64,000 nucleotides of DNA from Flavobacterium sp. 11. GTDB taxonomy: Bacteria > Bacteroidota > Bacteroidia > Flavobacteriales > Flavobacteriaceae. Within the stretch, counting starts at the first letter, position 1, and every line of letters begins with the position of its first letter. The DNA lies in the NCBI RefSeq assembly GCF_002754315.1, contig NZ_PEFE01000001.1, forward strand, positions 2,666,001-2,730,000, written 5' to 3'. Shown here in pieces: positions 17,574-25,669 of this stretch. The notes under the pieces are model-generated. The model was not told the DNA's origin. It made no database searches and worked only from the letters and a program-made list of their open reading frames with translations. Made by a program: the position numbers and the translations under genes.

Positions 17574-17742
17574 ATTCTCTATTGGTAATGAATTAAACAA
17601 CAGACCAAGAAAAATTAATGAATATAAATCTTTTTCACAATATATTTTCAGTAACGAACTTACATTAGGTTCTTAAATCTAACAGTAAGTTCAATAATAC
17701 CGTGCTACAAAATGGAAATGTGTTTGTCCATTGTTAAGTTTT

Positions 17743-18186
17743 TTATTTACGAACAATTTCTACCGAACATTTTGCATGTAACGCAACTGAATGCGAAACA
17801 GAGCCTAAAACAAAACGCTCGATTGCTCCATATCCGTGTGAACCAACTATAATCAAATCGGCTTTAAATTTTTCGGCTTCGTTAAGTATTACACTTTTTG
17901 GTGAACCTGCAACTATTTTTGTGGTTACTAACAGATTTGGATTTTTATTTTCAAGAATTTCGGCTGCACTTTTTGCATTTTTTTCTGCATTTTTAAATGC
18001 GTTTTCATCAAATTTCGCATTGTATTCGTGAGAAACACCCATTGGTTCTAAAGTGTTTAAAATGGAGGTAATTTCATATGCGGCAAGAATGCACACTTCG
18101 GTTTTGGGCGGAAATGGCCTGTTGGCAATTTCATTAATTGCTGTTTTACTATATTTTGAACCATCGGTTGCTAGTAGAATTTTCAT
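17743..18186 (-). CDS. Universal stress protein (UspA family)
   Basis: 147 residues with the start at 18186 ([14 protein letters not shown]), where Usp proteins normally begin. An upstream extension would overlap another gene. The ATP-binding type motif G-x-H-G-x-x-x-x-x-x-x-x-G-S-V-S is visible as [20 protein letters not shown]. It is a cytosolic stress protein. Its ATG overlaps the stop of the 35-residue HMBD peptide gene (ATGA at 18183-18186), indicating translational coupling and a role within metal stress. It is last in the minus-strand run from Csp and the Met-rich lipoprotein. Confidence 0.92.
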   Translation of the reverse strand: MKILLATDGSKYSKTAINEIANRPFPPKTEVCILAAYEITSILNTLEPMGVSHEYNAKFDENAFKNAEKNAKSAAEILENKNPNLLVTTKIVAGSPKSVILNEAEKFKADLIIVGSHGYGAIERFVLGSVSHSVALHAKCSVEIVRK

Positions 18187-18290
18187 TCTTTTTTCTCCAT
18201 TAAATTCATTCCGCATTTGGGACATTTTCCGGGTTTATCCGAAGTAACTTCTGGGTGCATGGGGCAGGTATACGTTTTTTGAGTTTCCAT
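18183..18290 (-). CDS. 35-residue stand-alone heavy-metal-binding-domain peptide
   Basis: ATG at 18290, TGA at 18183-18185. The whole product is one HMBD unit: [19 protein letters not shown] followed by C-G-M-N-L. The metal ligands are expected to be the C…C-x-x-C cysteines, H12 and nearby methionines. There is no signal peptide, so it should be cytosolic, unlike most HMBD units in this window. It lies 33 bp downstream of the Met-rich lipoprotein gene and overlaps the universal stress protein start by 4 bp. It matches HMBDs fused to the oxidase, ATPase and CusB-like proteins further along, so the identity is secure despite its size. Confidence 0.85.
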   Translation of the reverse strand: METQKTYTCPMHPEVTSDKPGKCPKCGMNLMEKKE

Positions 18291-18323
18291 TTTTTTTATA
18301 TTTTAATGTTGTTTGTATTTGTA

Positions 18324-18746
18324 TTATTTGGACATATCCATATTTTTATCCATTCCAGTCATTTTGTGTGATTGCATTTTTTTATCATTCATCATATCCA
18401 TCATTTTAGGATTATCCATCATCGATTTACACATTTCAGACATCATCGTAGTATCTGTTTTAGATGCTTCCATCATTTCGGTCATCATTCCTTTCATCAT
18501 AGCTGGATTATCCTTCATCATTTTCATCATATTTTCGTGATTTGTCATCATCATTTTTCCTTTACTACTGTTCATCATTGCTTGCATCATATCTTTAGAC
18601 ATATCGCTATTGTTAGCAATAGTATCCATAATTGCCTTTTTTGTATCTGAATTTGAAAGAATTTGATTTACATCAGTTTTGGATTGGCACGATGTAAACA
18701 AACCAATCGATACAATAATTAATGTGATTTTTTGTAATGTTTTCAT
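18324..18746 (-). CDS. Methionine-rich lipoprotein, probable copper binder
   Basis: 140 residues. A lipoprotein signal ends in LFTSC (Cys20). About a fifth of the mature protein is methionine, in M-x-x-M and M-M clusters (MMKMMKDNPAMMKGMM) with scattered histidines. Such clusters bind Cu(I) or Ag(I) in the periplasm. There is one further Cys. There is no known fold family with certainty. It sits between the Csp-like storage protein gene and the HMBD peptide gene, and its position in the copper block supports a metal-sponge role. Confidence 0.82.
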   Translation of the reverse strand: MKTLQKITLIIVSIGLFTSCQSKTDVNQILSNSDTKKAIMDTIANNSDMSKDMMQAMMNSSKGKMMMTNHENMMKMMKDNPAMMKGMMTEMMEASKTDTTMMSEMCKSMMDNPKMMDMMNDKKMQSHKMTGMDKNMDMSK

Positions 18747-18770
18747 AGTTTATAATTTTGATTGTTTAAA

Positions 18771-18813
18771 ATCTCTTAAATAATTCCTCTAAACGAAACT
18801 TTATTTAAGAGAT
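18771..18813 (-). terminator. Inverted repeat, terminator-like
   Basis: 13-bp perfect arms (18771-18783 and 18801-18813), 17-nt loop, between the Csp-like gene and the Met-rich lipoprotein gene. On the minus strand it is followed by TTTTAAAC. It could be a weak terminator or an operator. Confidence 0.5.
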
Positions 18814-18832
18814 TGAAATACTCACATTTTAC

Positions 18833-19180
18833 TCATTTTACGGTGCTTAACTTACTCATATTACTGCACTCAACAGCACATTTTCGACAGGATTCCGCAC
18901 AATTTTTGCAATGCTCCATGTGTGCATGTTTTTCACATTCTTCGGCGCAAGCTGTACAAATTTCGGCGCATAATTTGCAGATTTTTTCCGTAAACTCACT
19001 TCCGCTTGCCATAGCCTGCATTGCAAATAAACAAATAGCTGCACAATCATGATCTAGTTTTATGCAACGCGCTAACATTTTTACGTCTTGCTCATTCAAG
19101 CATTCACTTTCGCAATGCGAACATTCTACTGCACATTCTGAACATGCATCGATACAATCTTTAAATTTTTGATGACTCAT
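18833..19180 (-). CDS. Four-helix-bundle copper storage protein (Csp-like)
   Basis: 115 residues with 19 cysteines spaced along helices as C-x-x-x-C or C-x-x-C (ACSECAVECSHCESEC, KICKLCAEICTACAEECE, HCKNCAESCRKCAVEC). This is the pattern of the Csp family (DUF326), which packs many Cu(I) ions inside a four-helix bundle. No signal peptide, so it is a cytosolic Csp3-like form. An in-bundle histidine segment HAHMEHC is present. It heads a short minus-strand run with the Met-rich lipoprotein, HMBD peptide and Usp genes. Confidence 0.92.
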   Translation of the reverse strand: MSHQKFKDCIDACSECAVECSHCESECLNEQDVKMLARCIKLDHDCAAICLFAMQAMASGSEFTEKICKLCAEICTACAEECEKHAHMEHCKNCAESCRKCAVECSNMSKLSTVK

Positions 19181-19323
19181 CTTTTTTAAATTTAAATTGC
19201 GAATTAATTTTCGCAGTTTAAAGGTAGCTTTTTAACTTGAAAAAGTATTGTGAAATTCTAATAAAAATTATATAATTCGCACATTATCAGGAATGTATAT
19301 TGGTTTGTAAAAAATGTAATTGC

Positions 19324-19360
19324 AAAAAAAGGACGCTTGTCTTTTAGAACAAGCATCCTC
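19324..19360 (-). terminator. Terminator at the end of the copper operon
   Basis: On the minus strand: GGATGCTTGT, 8-nt loop, ACAAGCGTCC (one G-T pair), followed by seven Ts. It lies 26 bp after the multicopper oxidase stop and marks the end of the long minus-strand copper block. Confidence 0.88.
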
Positions 19361-19385
19361 CATACAAATTTGAAATTTGAGTTTC

Positions 19386-22241
19386 TTAATAATTAAAAGT
19401 AGCACCTAATCCCATTCCCATATCACTATCATAGTGTGTAGTGATTCCAAAGTTTCTTTTGACAATGTAGCGTAAACCTGCCATATATTCTTTGTCGGTA
19501 TTCCACATTAAATTCATTCGTAGTCTTTTTGAAACTGGAATGTCTTTTCGTTCAAACTGTAAACGTACATTTCCGTCGGTAAAAACTTCGGCTTGAGCGA
19601 CTATAAGCATTGGTAATGTGTAATTAACCCCTGCACTAAAAACAGCTCTGTTGTCTTTGGTATTGGTTTGCCCAAAAAGATTTCTTTCTTGATTGTCTAT
19701 TCCCACTTTTCTATATCTCCAATCAAAACCTATAAAAGGCATTAACCATTGCATTTTTCCAATGTATCTTCCAATATGAGTTTCGGTTTCATAACCGTGG
19801 TGTTCTTTGTAACCCAATCGCCATTCGGTGCCGATACTCCAACGTGTACTTTGATACATCGCTTCTCCATCGTTTCCGTTTGTAGCAAAATCATTTTCTG
19901 CCATAAAATGAAATGCTCTATCATCAGCAAACAATTTGCGTTGTGCCAATTTAGGGTTTGGGATTAATGGATTTGCAGGGGAGTTTTCATAACTAAAAAC
20001 CCTGCCCATTCCGCTCATCATGTGATATAAAATATGACAATGAAAAAACCAATCACCGCTTTCGGTGGCTGCAAATTCGAGCGTATCGGTTTCCATTGGC
20101 ATGATGTCAATGATGTTTTTCATTGGAGCGTAATCTTCTTGTCCGTTGATTACCCTAAAATCATGTCCGTGCAAGTGCATGGGATGGCGCATCATAGAAT
20201 TGTTGTGAAGTATCATGCGTACGATTTCTCCTTTTTTAATTAATATTTTATCACTTTCTGAAACTACTTTGTTATCCAGACTCCAAACATAACGATTCAT
20301 ATTTCCGGTAAGTTCAAACTTTAATTCTTTTACTGGTGCATCTTTAGGAAGGGTTGTCTTGATTGGAGCTTTCAACATGGCATAGTTCAAGGTAACGATA
20401 TCAGAAAGGGCATTGGAATCATATTGATGGTCCATACCTTCCATTTTATGGTCACCCATATTCATAGCATCTTTTTTCTCCTTGTCTGTATCCTTATCTT
20501 TCATTCCCTTTTTGTTCATGTCCATTCCATTCATTTTATCTCCTTCCATATCCATGCCTTGCATTTTATCGTCGCCTTTTCGCTTTAGTTCACCAGTTAT
20601 TTCCGGATACATAACTACGTTCATATCCATTTGGTTAAGCGACATTTGCATTCCCATATCGTCTAAATCTCCGTTCATTTTCATCATGCCGTTCATCATC
20701 TTCATCCCTTCAAAATATTTTAACTTGGGTAGCGGAGCCGTTAATTGCTTGATACCATCACCTAAATATAAGGAAGCTGATTTTGTGCGATCTTCGGATG
20801 TAACTAAAAATTCATACGCAGTTTTATCAGCAGGAATGGTAACGATAACATCGTAGGTCTCAGAAACCGCAATGATTAATCGATCTACTTCAACGGGCTC
20901 TACATCGTTACCATCGCTTGCTACAACAGTCATTTTACCTCCTGCATAAGTAAGCCAAAAATAAGTGGAGGCTCCGCCGTTTGCAATTCGTAATCGGACT
21001 TTATCGCCTGCTTTAAAATGTGAAAGTTGGCTTTCACTTTTTCCGTTTATTAAGAATTTATCGTAGTACACATCGCTCACATCCATAGCGTTCATTCGCT
21101 TCCATTCGTTATTAAGTTTGGTTTTAAAATAGCCGCTTCTTATGGCTTCTGCATAACTTTGGGTTGTTCCTTTTTTAATAGCAAACCAATCCGAAGCATT
21201 ATGCAACATTCGATGTACATTATTGGGATTCAGATCCGTCCACTCACTCAAAACTATGGGCACGGTGGGAATGTCAAGCTCTTCTCTTTTATTCATAGTA
21301 AAAGAACCGTACATTCCTATTTGTTCCTGCAATCCGGTATGGCTATGATACCAATGCGTACCGTGTTGAATAATTGGAAATTTATACAAATGGGTAGTAT
21401 GTGGTTTGATTGGCATTTGTGTAAGGTTTGGCACACCATCTTCTTTGTTGGGTAAAAACAAACCGTGCCAATGCAACGATGTTTCTTCGTTCAGCTCATT
21501 GTGCACATAAATTTCTGCGGTGTCGCCTTCTGTAAACGTTAGTGGTGGCATTGGTATTTGTCCGTTTACGGCAATGGCTCTTTTAGGTTTACCCGTGAAA
21601 TTTACAATGGTGTCCCGCACGTATAAATCGTATCGAACTGTCCTTGGCGGTGTGTTGTTTACAATTGTCTTTATGGAGCCTAAGTTTGCTTTTGGCATAT
21701 CCATTTTGCCCATCTCATGATTTTTAGGAGCCTCATTATTATCCATTTTCATATTGTCCATGTTGTCCATGTTGTCTTTCTTTTCAGAACTCTTTTTCAT
21801 GGGCATTTGCATTTCATCATGCTTCTTCACTACCGATTTCTTAACTGCTTTCGGTTTTTCCTTTACCAAAGTCATTCCGCATTTAGGGCATTTCCCTGGC
21901 TTGTCAGCGTGAATCTCGGGATGCATTGGGCAGGTGTATGTTACGGATGCCACCTTATTATTATCCGTTTTCATATTGTCCATGTCGTCCTTCTTTTTAG
22001 AAGTCTTTTTCATGGGCATTTGCATTTCATCATGCTTCTTCACCACAGTTTTTTTAACCGTTTTAGCTTTTTCCTTTATCAACGTCATTCCGCATTTAGG
22101 GCATTTCCCTGGCTTGTTAGCGTGAATTTCGGGATGCATTGGGCAGGTGTATGTTGTGGGCTGCACCTTTTGCGCCTTTTCTTTTTTTGACATATCCATA
22201 CCTTTCATATCCTGTGCTTGGGCAAAGGAATTAATAGACAT
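19386..22241 (-). CDS. CopA-type multicopper oxidase with N-terminal HMBD pair and C-terminal outer-membrane-like domain
   Basis: 951 residues from ATG 22241. Two nearly identical HMBD units (about 29-57 and 101-129; CPMHPEI…KCPKCGM) are joined by K/M-rich linkers. Cupredoxin domains follow with the four copper motifs HWHGL, HWYHSH, HPMHLHGHDF and HCHILYHMMSGM. A Met-rich insert (about 520-620) lies between domains. The last 200 residues resemble a CopB-like barrel (WRLGYKEHHGY, NYTLPMLIVAQ). It oxidises Cu(I) in the periplasm. Oddity: only a stub of signal peptide is encoded from 22241. A full one (M-K-K-I-I-V-L-I-F-I-M-S…) would be encoded from ATG 22270 if the A6 run (T6 at 22262-22267 on the plus strand) had one more base. 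As written, that ATG stops after four codons. Confidence 0.92.
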   Translation of the reverse strand: MSINSFAQAQDMKGMDMSKKEKAQKVQPTTYTCPMHPEIHANKPGKCPKCGMTLIKEKAKTVKKTVVKKHDEMQMPMKKTSKKKDDMDNMKTDNNKVASVTYTCPMHPEIHADKPGKCPKCGMTLVKEKPKAVKKSVVKKHDEMQMPMKKSSEKKDNMDNMDNMKMDNNEAPKNHEMGKMDMPKANLGSIKTIVNNTPPRTVRYDLYVRDTIVNFTGKPKRAIAVNGQIPMPPLTFTEGDTAEIYVHNELNEETSLHWHGLFLPNKEDGVPNLTQMPIKPHTTHLYKFPIIQHGTHWYHSHTGLQEQIGMYGSFTMNKREELDIPTVPIVLSEWTDLNPNNVHRMLHNASDWFAIKKGTTQSYAEAIRSGYFKTKLNNEWKRMNAMDVSDVYYDKFLINGKSESQLSHFKAGDKVRLRIANGGASTYFWLTYAGGKMTVVASDGNDVEPVEVDRLIIAVSETYDVIVTIPADKTAYEFLVTSEDRTKSASLYLGDGIKQLTAPLPKLKYFEGMKMMNGMMKMNGDLDDMGMQMSLNQMDMNVVMYPEITGELKRKGDDKMQGMDMEGDKMNGMDMNKKGMKDKDTDKEKKDAMNMGDHKMEGMDHQYDSNALSDIVTLNYAMLKAPIKTTLPKDAPVKELKFELTGNMNRYVWSLDNKVVSESDKILIKKGEIVRMILHNNSMMRHPMHLHGHDFRVINGQEDYAPMKNIIDIMPMETDTLEFAATESGDWFFHCHILYHMMSGMGRVFSYENSPANPLIPNPKLAQRKLFADDRAFHFMAENDFATNGNDGEAMYQSTRWSIGTEWRLGYKEHHGYETETHIGRYIGKMQWLMPFIGFDWRYRKVGIDNQERNLFGQTNTKDNRAVFSAGVNYTLPMLIVAQAEVFTDGNVRLQFERKDIPVSKRLRMNLMWNTDKEYMAGLRYIVKRNFGITTHYDSDMGMGLGATFNY

Positions 22242-22308
22242 AATGAATATTAATACTATAATTTTTTCATTTTTTTAGTTTAAAATTAATTTACTAATTC
22301 TTATGGAA

Positions 22309-22800
22309 TTATTTGTCTAATTCTTTGAGCTTTGCTTTCATCTGGTCAATCTCTGCCTGTTGGCTGGTAATGATATTTTTAATTAATTCCTTTATTTCAG
22401 GGTCGGTAACCGATGACTCTTTACCCATTAATATTGCTGCAGCATGGTGTGGTATCATTGATTTTAAAAATTCTTTATCTCCAACCGCTGCCTGTTGCCT
22501 AATGCCTGCAAAAAATAGAATCAAAGCAATAAATCCAGTGACAACCAGTGAAATATTTAATTTCTTATTTCCGTACATGCTACCCATCACTAGAAGTTCA
22601 ATTATGAGCATCGGCATGGTCATCAGTCCAGCCATGTAAAATTGGTTTATATTGGGTATTACATTGGCAAAAACATCTACCATTGCATACATTAGTATGT
22701 ACATAGCTATAAATGATAACACTATCATAATCGCTAATTTCTTGTAAATAGTCAAACTTAATTCTTTTGAATGCTCTTCTGTTGTGTGTTTCATTGCCAT
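22309..22800 (-). CDS. DUF305 membrane protein
   Basis: 163 residues. Three or four hydrophobic segments (about 22-45, 55-75, 80-100) precede a short C-terminal DUF305 region with the hallmark MIPHHAAAILMGKE (about 114-127) and a charged final helix. DUF305 proteins recur in copper and silver islands and probably bind metal through the HH motif. The start ATG at 22800 leaves 23 bp to the upstream DUF2911 gene. It lies next to the multicopper oxidase gene, in the same operon. Confidence 0.88.
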   Translation of the reverse strand: MAMKHTTEEHSKELSLTIYKKLAIMIVLSFIAMYILMYAMVDVFANVIPNINQFYMAGLMTMPMLIIELLVMGSMYGNKKLNISLVVTGFIALILFFAGIRQQAAVGDKEFLKSMIPHHAAAILMGKESSVTDPEIKELIKNIITSQQAEIDQMKAKLKELDK

Positions 22801-22822
22801 AATTTTTTGATTTAAAATTAAT

Positions 22823-23692
22823 TTATTTTTTTAATAGTAACTCCAACTCTAAAATTTGTTTTTTAAGTGATTCAACACTTTTCATTTTTTTTAATTCTGC
22901 TATTGATAAAGCTTTTTTACCTGCTTCAATTGCACTTGGATAGTCTTTTAGTTCCGTTGCTATTTTTTGTCTCAAATTAGGATAGTAAAAATTTTGTGGA
23001 TCTAATTTTTCGGCTTCAATAAGCCAAGCTATTGCTTGTTTGGAATCTCTGTTTGTACTGTAATAATAGTTTGCTGCTTGAAATAATAAATTAGCATCTT
23101 GAGTTTTTTCTTTAATGATGTTTTTATCTATTACTGCTAAAATATTTTCATCTGCTTTGCTTTTCAATGGAATTTTCACCATCGAATTTTCCCATATTAT
23201 TTTTAGAAATCCCTCCCCTTTACTGTTAACATCATTTATTTCGATTGTAAATGTTTCATATAAATTGGGTATGCTTTCTACTGGAACTGTAAAACGAAAA
23301 ACATCTTTTTTGGCATCGTATCCGGTTTCTCCATGTAATGTAGTATCTGTATTTACAATTATTGTCCACTCCTTTTTAGAAGGTATTGTGAATATTGAGT
23401 AACTACCCATTTTTAAAGTAGTATTTCCAAATACAATATCTTCGTTGGTAGTTATTGAAGTACAATCACTAGCGCCAGTTCGCCAGAGTTTTTCAAAAGG
23501 TACTAATTCACCAAATATTTTTCTGCCTCTTGCTAGTGGTCTGCTGTAAGAAACTTTGATTATTGTGCTACCCAATTCTTGTTCAAATGATGCAGATGGA
23601 CTTGCAGAAGTTAGTTTTATTTGAACTTTTTCTTGTGCCGAAATTATTAAAGCTTGTAAAATAAAGAAGTGTATTAGAATTATTTTTTTCAT
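22823..23692 (-). CDS. DUF2911 secreted protein
   Basis: 289 residues. The signal peptide (MKKIILIHFFILQALIISAQ) is followed by the DUF2911 domain (about 25-180), recognised by SYSRPLARGRKIFGELVP, LWRTGASDCT and GSYSIFTIP. The C-terminal third is TPR-like (AANYYYSTNRDSKQAIAWL). It is periplasmic and of unknown function; it is common in Bacteroidota. Its place inside a copper operon is less usual. The 5' untranslated stretch is made of four and a half 11-bp tandem repeats. Confidence 0.88.
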   Translation of the reverse strand: MKKIILIHFFILQALIISAQEKVQIKLTSASPSASFEQELGSTIIKVSYSRPLARGRKIFGELVPFEKLWRTGASDCTSITTNEDIVFGNTTLKMGSYSIFTIPSKKEWTIIVNTDTTLHGETGYDAKKDVFRFTVPVESIPNLYETFTIEINDVNSKGEGFLKIIWENSMVKIPLKSKADENILAVIDKNIIKEKTQDANLLFQAANYYYSTNRDSKQAIAWLIEAEKLDPQNFYYPNLRQKIATELKDYPSAIEAGKKALSIAELKKMKSVESLKKQILELELLLKK

Positions 23693-23699
23693 GGTTTTT

Positions 23700-23750
23700 G
23701 ATTTTAAATTGATTTTAAATTGATTTTAAATTGATTTTAAATTGATTTTA
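23700..23750. repeat. 11-bp tandem repeat (GATTTTAAATT, about 4.6 copies)
   Basis: Copies at 23700, 23711, 23722 and 23733, plus a partial copy at 23744. They fill the gap between the PepSY gene end (23771) and the DUF2911 start (23692), just upstream of the latter's ATG. Single copies of similar sequence precede other genes of this operon, so this looks like an expansion of the leader sequence. Confidence 0.9.
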
Positions 23751-23770
23751 CTGTTTTTTATTATTTTAAA

Positions 23771-24481
23771 TTATTTTTTTATTTTCCTCCAAATTTTTCT
23801 AATAGTAGGCGATGAGATATACCAAAGTAAAAAACCACTTAAAACGGTTATTAACCCTAATAATGAAAATAGTCGCAAAACAATATTATTCATATTGTCT
23901 CTACCCTCATAATCCATGGTATGGGTCATCCATAAAAAATCAAACCATCTCCAATCGCGGTGTCTAATCGTTTGAAAAGCTCCATCATTTGCTGAAATAT
24001 AAGCCTTTAAATTATTTGGTTCTTGGTATGAAATAACATAGGCAGGTAGTAAATGCTCTCTATATTCATGGTGTTTCCCTACTTCTTTAATAAGTTGTAT
24101 TTCTTTTACTTTTAAACCTGATACAATATTTTTATCCGCAGTTGCTAATGCTTCTTCTTTAGTGATTCCTTTTTTTAAGTCTCCTGTTTTGGCATTGTAA
24201 AGCATCTTGTCATTAACCCAATAAAAAGGTTGATTATTTATTACCCTTAATTCTATAGATTGAATTGCTATCGAAGGATGAAGTAGGGAAGGACTTATTA
24301 AACCTGAAAACGACTCGGCAACAATTCCTTTTTTATGAAATTGAATTCCATGAATATCATCAATATTAGACCAACTAAAATACAGACCGCTAATGGTCCA
24401 CATTAAGAATTGAAGACCTAAAAATATTCCTAAATATCGGTGAGATTTTCTAATCCATTTTACTTTTTTTCCTTTAATCAT
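23771..24481 (-). CDS. PepSY-domain membrane protein
   Basis: 236 residues. A basic N-terminus leads into TM1 (about 16-36, HRYLGIFLGLQFLMWTISGL). The periplasmic part has PepSY-like motifs (GITKEEALATADKNI, YVISYQEPNNLKAYISAND), then the family signature DWRWFDFLWMTHTMDYEGRD and a last TM (about 205-228). PepSY-associated TM proteins in Bacteroidota occur with iron or copper handling and may work in metal reduction. It lies between the propeller lipoprotein and DUF2911 genes in the copper operon. Confidence 0.85.
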   Translation of the reverse strand: MIKGKKVKWIRKSHRYLGIFLGLQFLMWTISGLYFSWSNIDDIHGIQFHKKGIVAESFSGLISPSLLHPSIAIQSIELRVINNQPFYWVNDKMLYNAKTGDLKKGITKEEALATADKNIVSGLKVKEIQLIKEVGKHHEYREHLLPAYVISYQEPNNLKAYISANDGAFQTIRHRDWRWFDFLWMTHTMDYEGRDNMNNIVLRLFSLLGLITVLSGFLLWYISSPTIRKIWRKIKK

Positions 24482-24593
24482 TTACCTTTTAATTTTTTTT
24501 AAATTGTTAAATAAACTGAACCAACTTTGAAAATCGCATTAAAATTGCAATTATATAAAACAGAATATATTAGAATATTCATTGCCTAATTTT

Positions 24594-25658
24594 CTATTCC
24601 ATTCCGCCAGTTTCGGACGAATAACTTATTCCATTCGGTTTTTTGCCTACTGCAATTGTATTAATTACTTTTTGAGTTGTCACATCTATTACTGAAACAG
24701 TATTGTCACCACTATTGGTAACATAAACTGTTTTTCCGTCTTTACTAACCACTACACCGTGTGCCTTATTACCTACGGTTATAGTTTTAATAACTTTGTT
24801 ACTGGTTATGTCAATTACAAAAACTTTATTTGAAACAGGTCTACCCATTGTTTCCCCTTGATCGGCTACATATAACAATTTACTGTCGGGCGTGGCATAT
24901 AATTGAATTGGACCTTGCGCATCATTTGGTAATTTTATTCTTGTTATTTGAGCATTTTTAATATCATAGTTTACTACTTCTTTAGTATCATACAAACTCG
25001 CAAAAATAAATTTTTCATCTTGTGTAGTTGCAACTTGCACAGCCACTCCTCCCAGTGGAATGTCTGTTATTGTGCCATCAGAAATAGTAATAATCGACAT
25101 ACTTTTTGCATCCATATTTGCAACATAAAGTTTTCCGTTTTGATGTCTAAAACCATGTGGTAAATATCCTTTTCCTAACTCAAATTTTTGAGTTATTTTA
25201 TATGTTTTAGCATCGACTTGAAATATCTGATTTGTTTCATTTGCAGTTGCATAAGCATATTCAGATTTATTATCTAAAACTACATGAGCCAGATGCAAAT
25301 CCTTACCAAGTTCAATACGTTTTTTTATTGAATTAGTGTTTGGATCGATTACTATCAATTGATTTGTTGCTGTACTATCCATAGGTATCGCCGTCACCCA
25401 AACGGATTTCCCATCAGGTGCAACTTGTACGTTATGAGCCATAAACATCATTCCTGAAGAGTCACTAATTGATATTTCTGTATTTTTTGTGCTGTCCTGA
25501 AGGTTTATAACAGAAATGCTACCTCCATCCTCATTGGCTACATATACTTTTGCTAATTGCATTGTTTTTTTAGGATTATTGCAGCTGCCAATTATTAAGC
25601 CAGCCACTACTAATACTACCATAATCTGAAATTTTTTGAGTACTACAAGATTTTTCAT
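24594..25658 (-). CDS. YncE-like seven-bladed beta-propeller lipoprotein
   Basis: 354 residues from ATG 25658. A longer frame starts at 25724, but the lipoprotein signal M-K-N-L-V-V…GLIIGSC begins here and avoids overlapping the next gene. Blade repeats of the type VYVANEDGGSISVINL, VYVTNSGDNTVSVIDV and the ending TIAVGKKPNGISYS mark the YVTN/YncE family. It sits on a membrane facing the periplasm. A second propeller at 39282-40334 shares the same final blade motif. The function in metal islands is not established. Confidence 0.87.
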   Translation of the reverse strand: MKNLVVLKKFQIMVVLVVAGLIIGSCNNPKKTMQLAKVYVANEDGGSISVINLQDSTKNTEISISDSSGMMFMAHNVQVAPDGKSVWVTAIPMDSTATNQLIVIDPNTNSIKKRIELGKDLHLAHVVLDNKSEYAYATANETNQIFQVDAKTYKITQKFELGKGYLPHGFRHQNGKLYVANMDAKSMSIITISDGTITDIPLGGVAVQVATTQDEKFIFASLYDTKEVVNYDIKNAQITRIKLPNDAQGPIQLYATPDSKLLYVADQGETMGRPVSNKVFVIDITSNKVIKTITVGNKAHGVVVSKDGKTVYVTNSGDNTVSVIDVTTQKVINTIAVGKKPNGISYSSETGGME

Positions 25659-25669
25659 TTTTTTATTAT

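Noticed and set aside
18187-18225. Longer universal stress protein starting at 18225
   Set aside because: The extra N-terminus is the HMBD peptide gene read in another frame; Usp proteins normally begin at the MKILLATDG position.
18372-18650. His-rich frame opposite the Met-rich lipoprotein
   Set aside because: ATG-rich sense codons give CAT codons on the other strand; a mirror effect, not a gene.
21717-22190. His-rich open frame opposite the multicopper oxidase N-terminus
   Set aside because: Antisense shadow: the Met/Lys-rich HMBD region read backwards gives His/Phe codons. No start signal, and the sense gene is certain.
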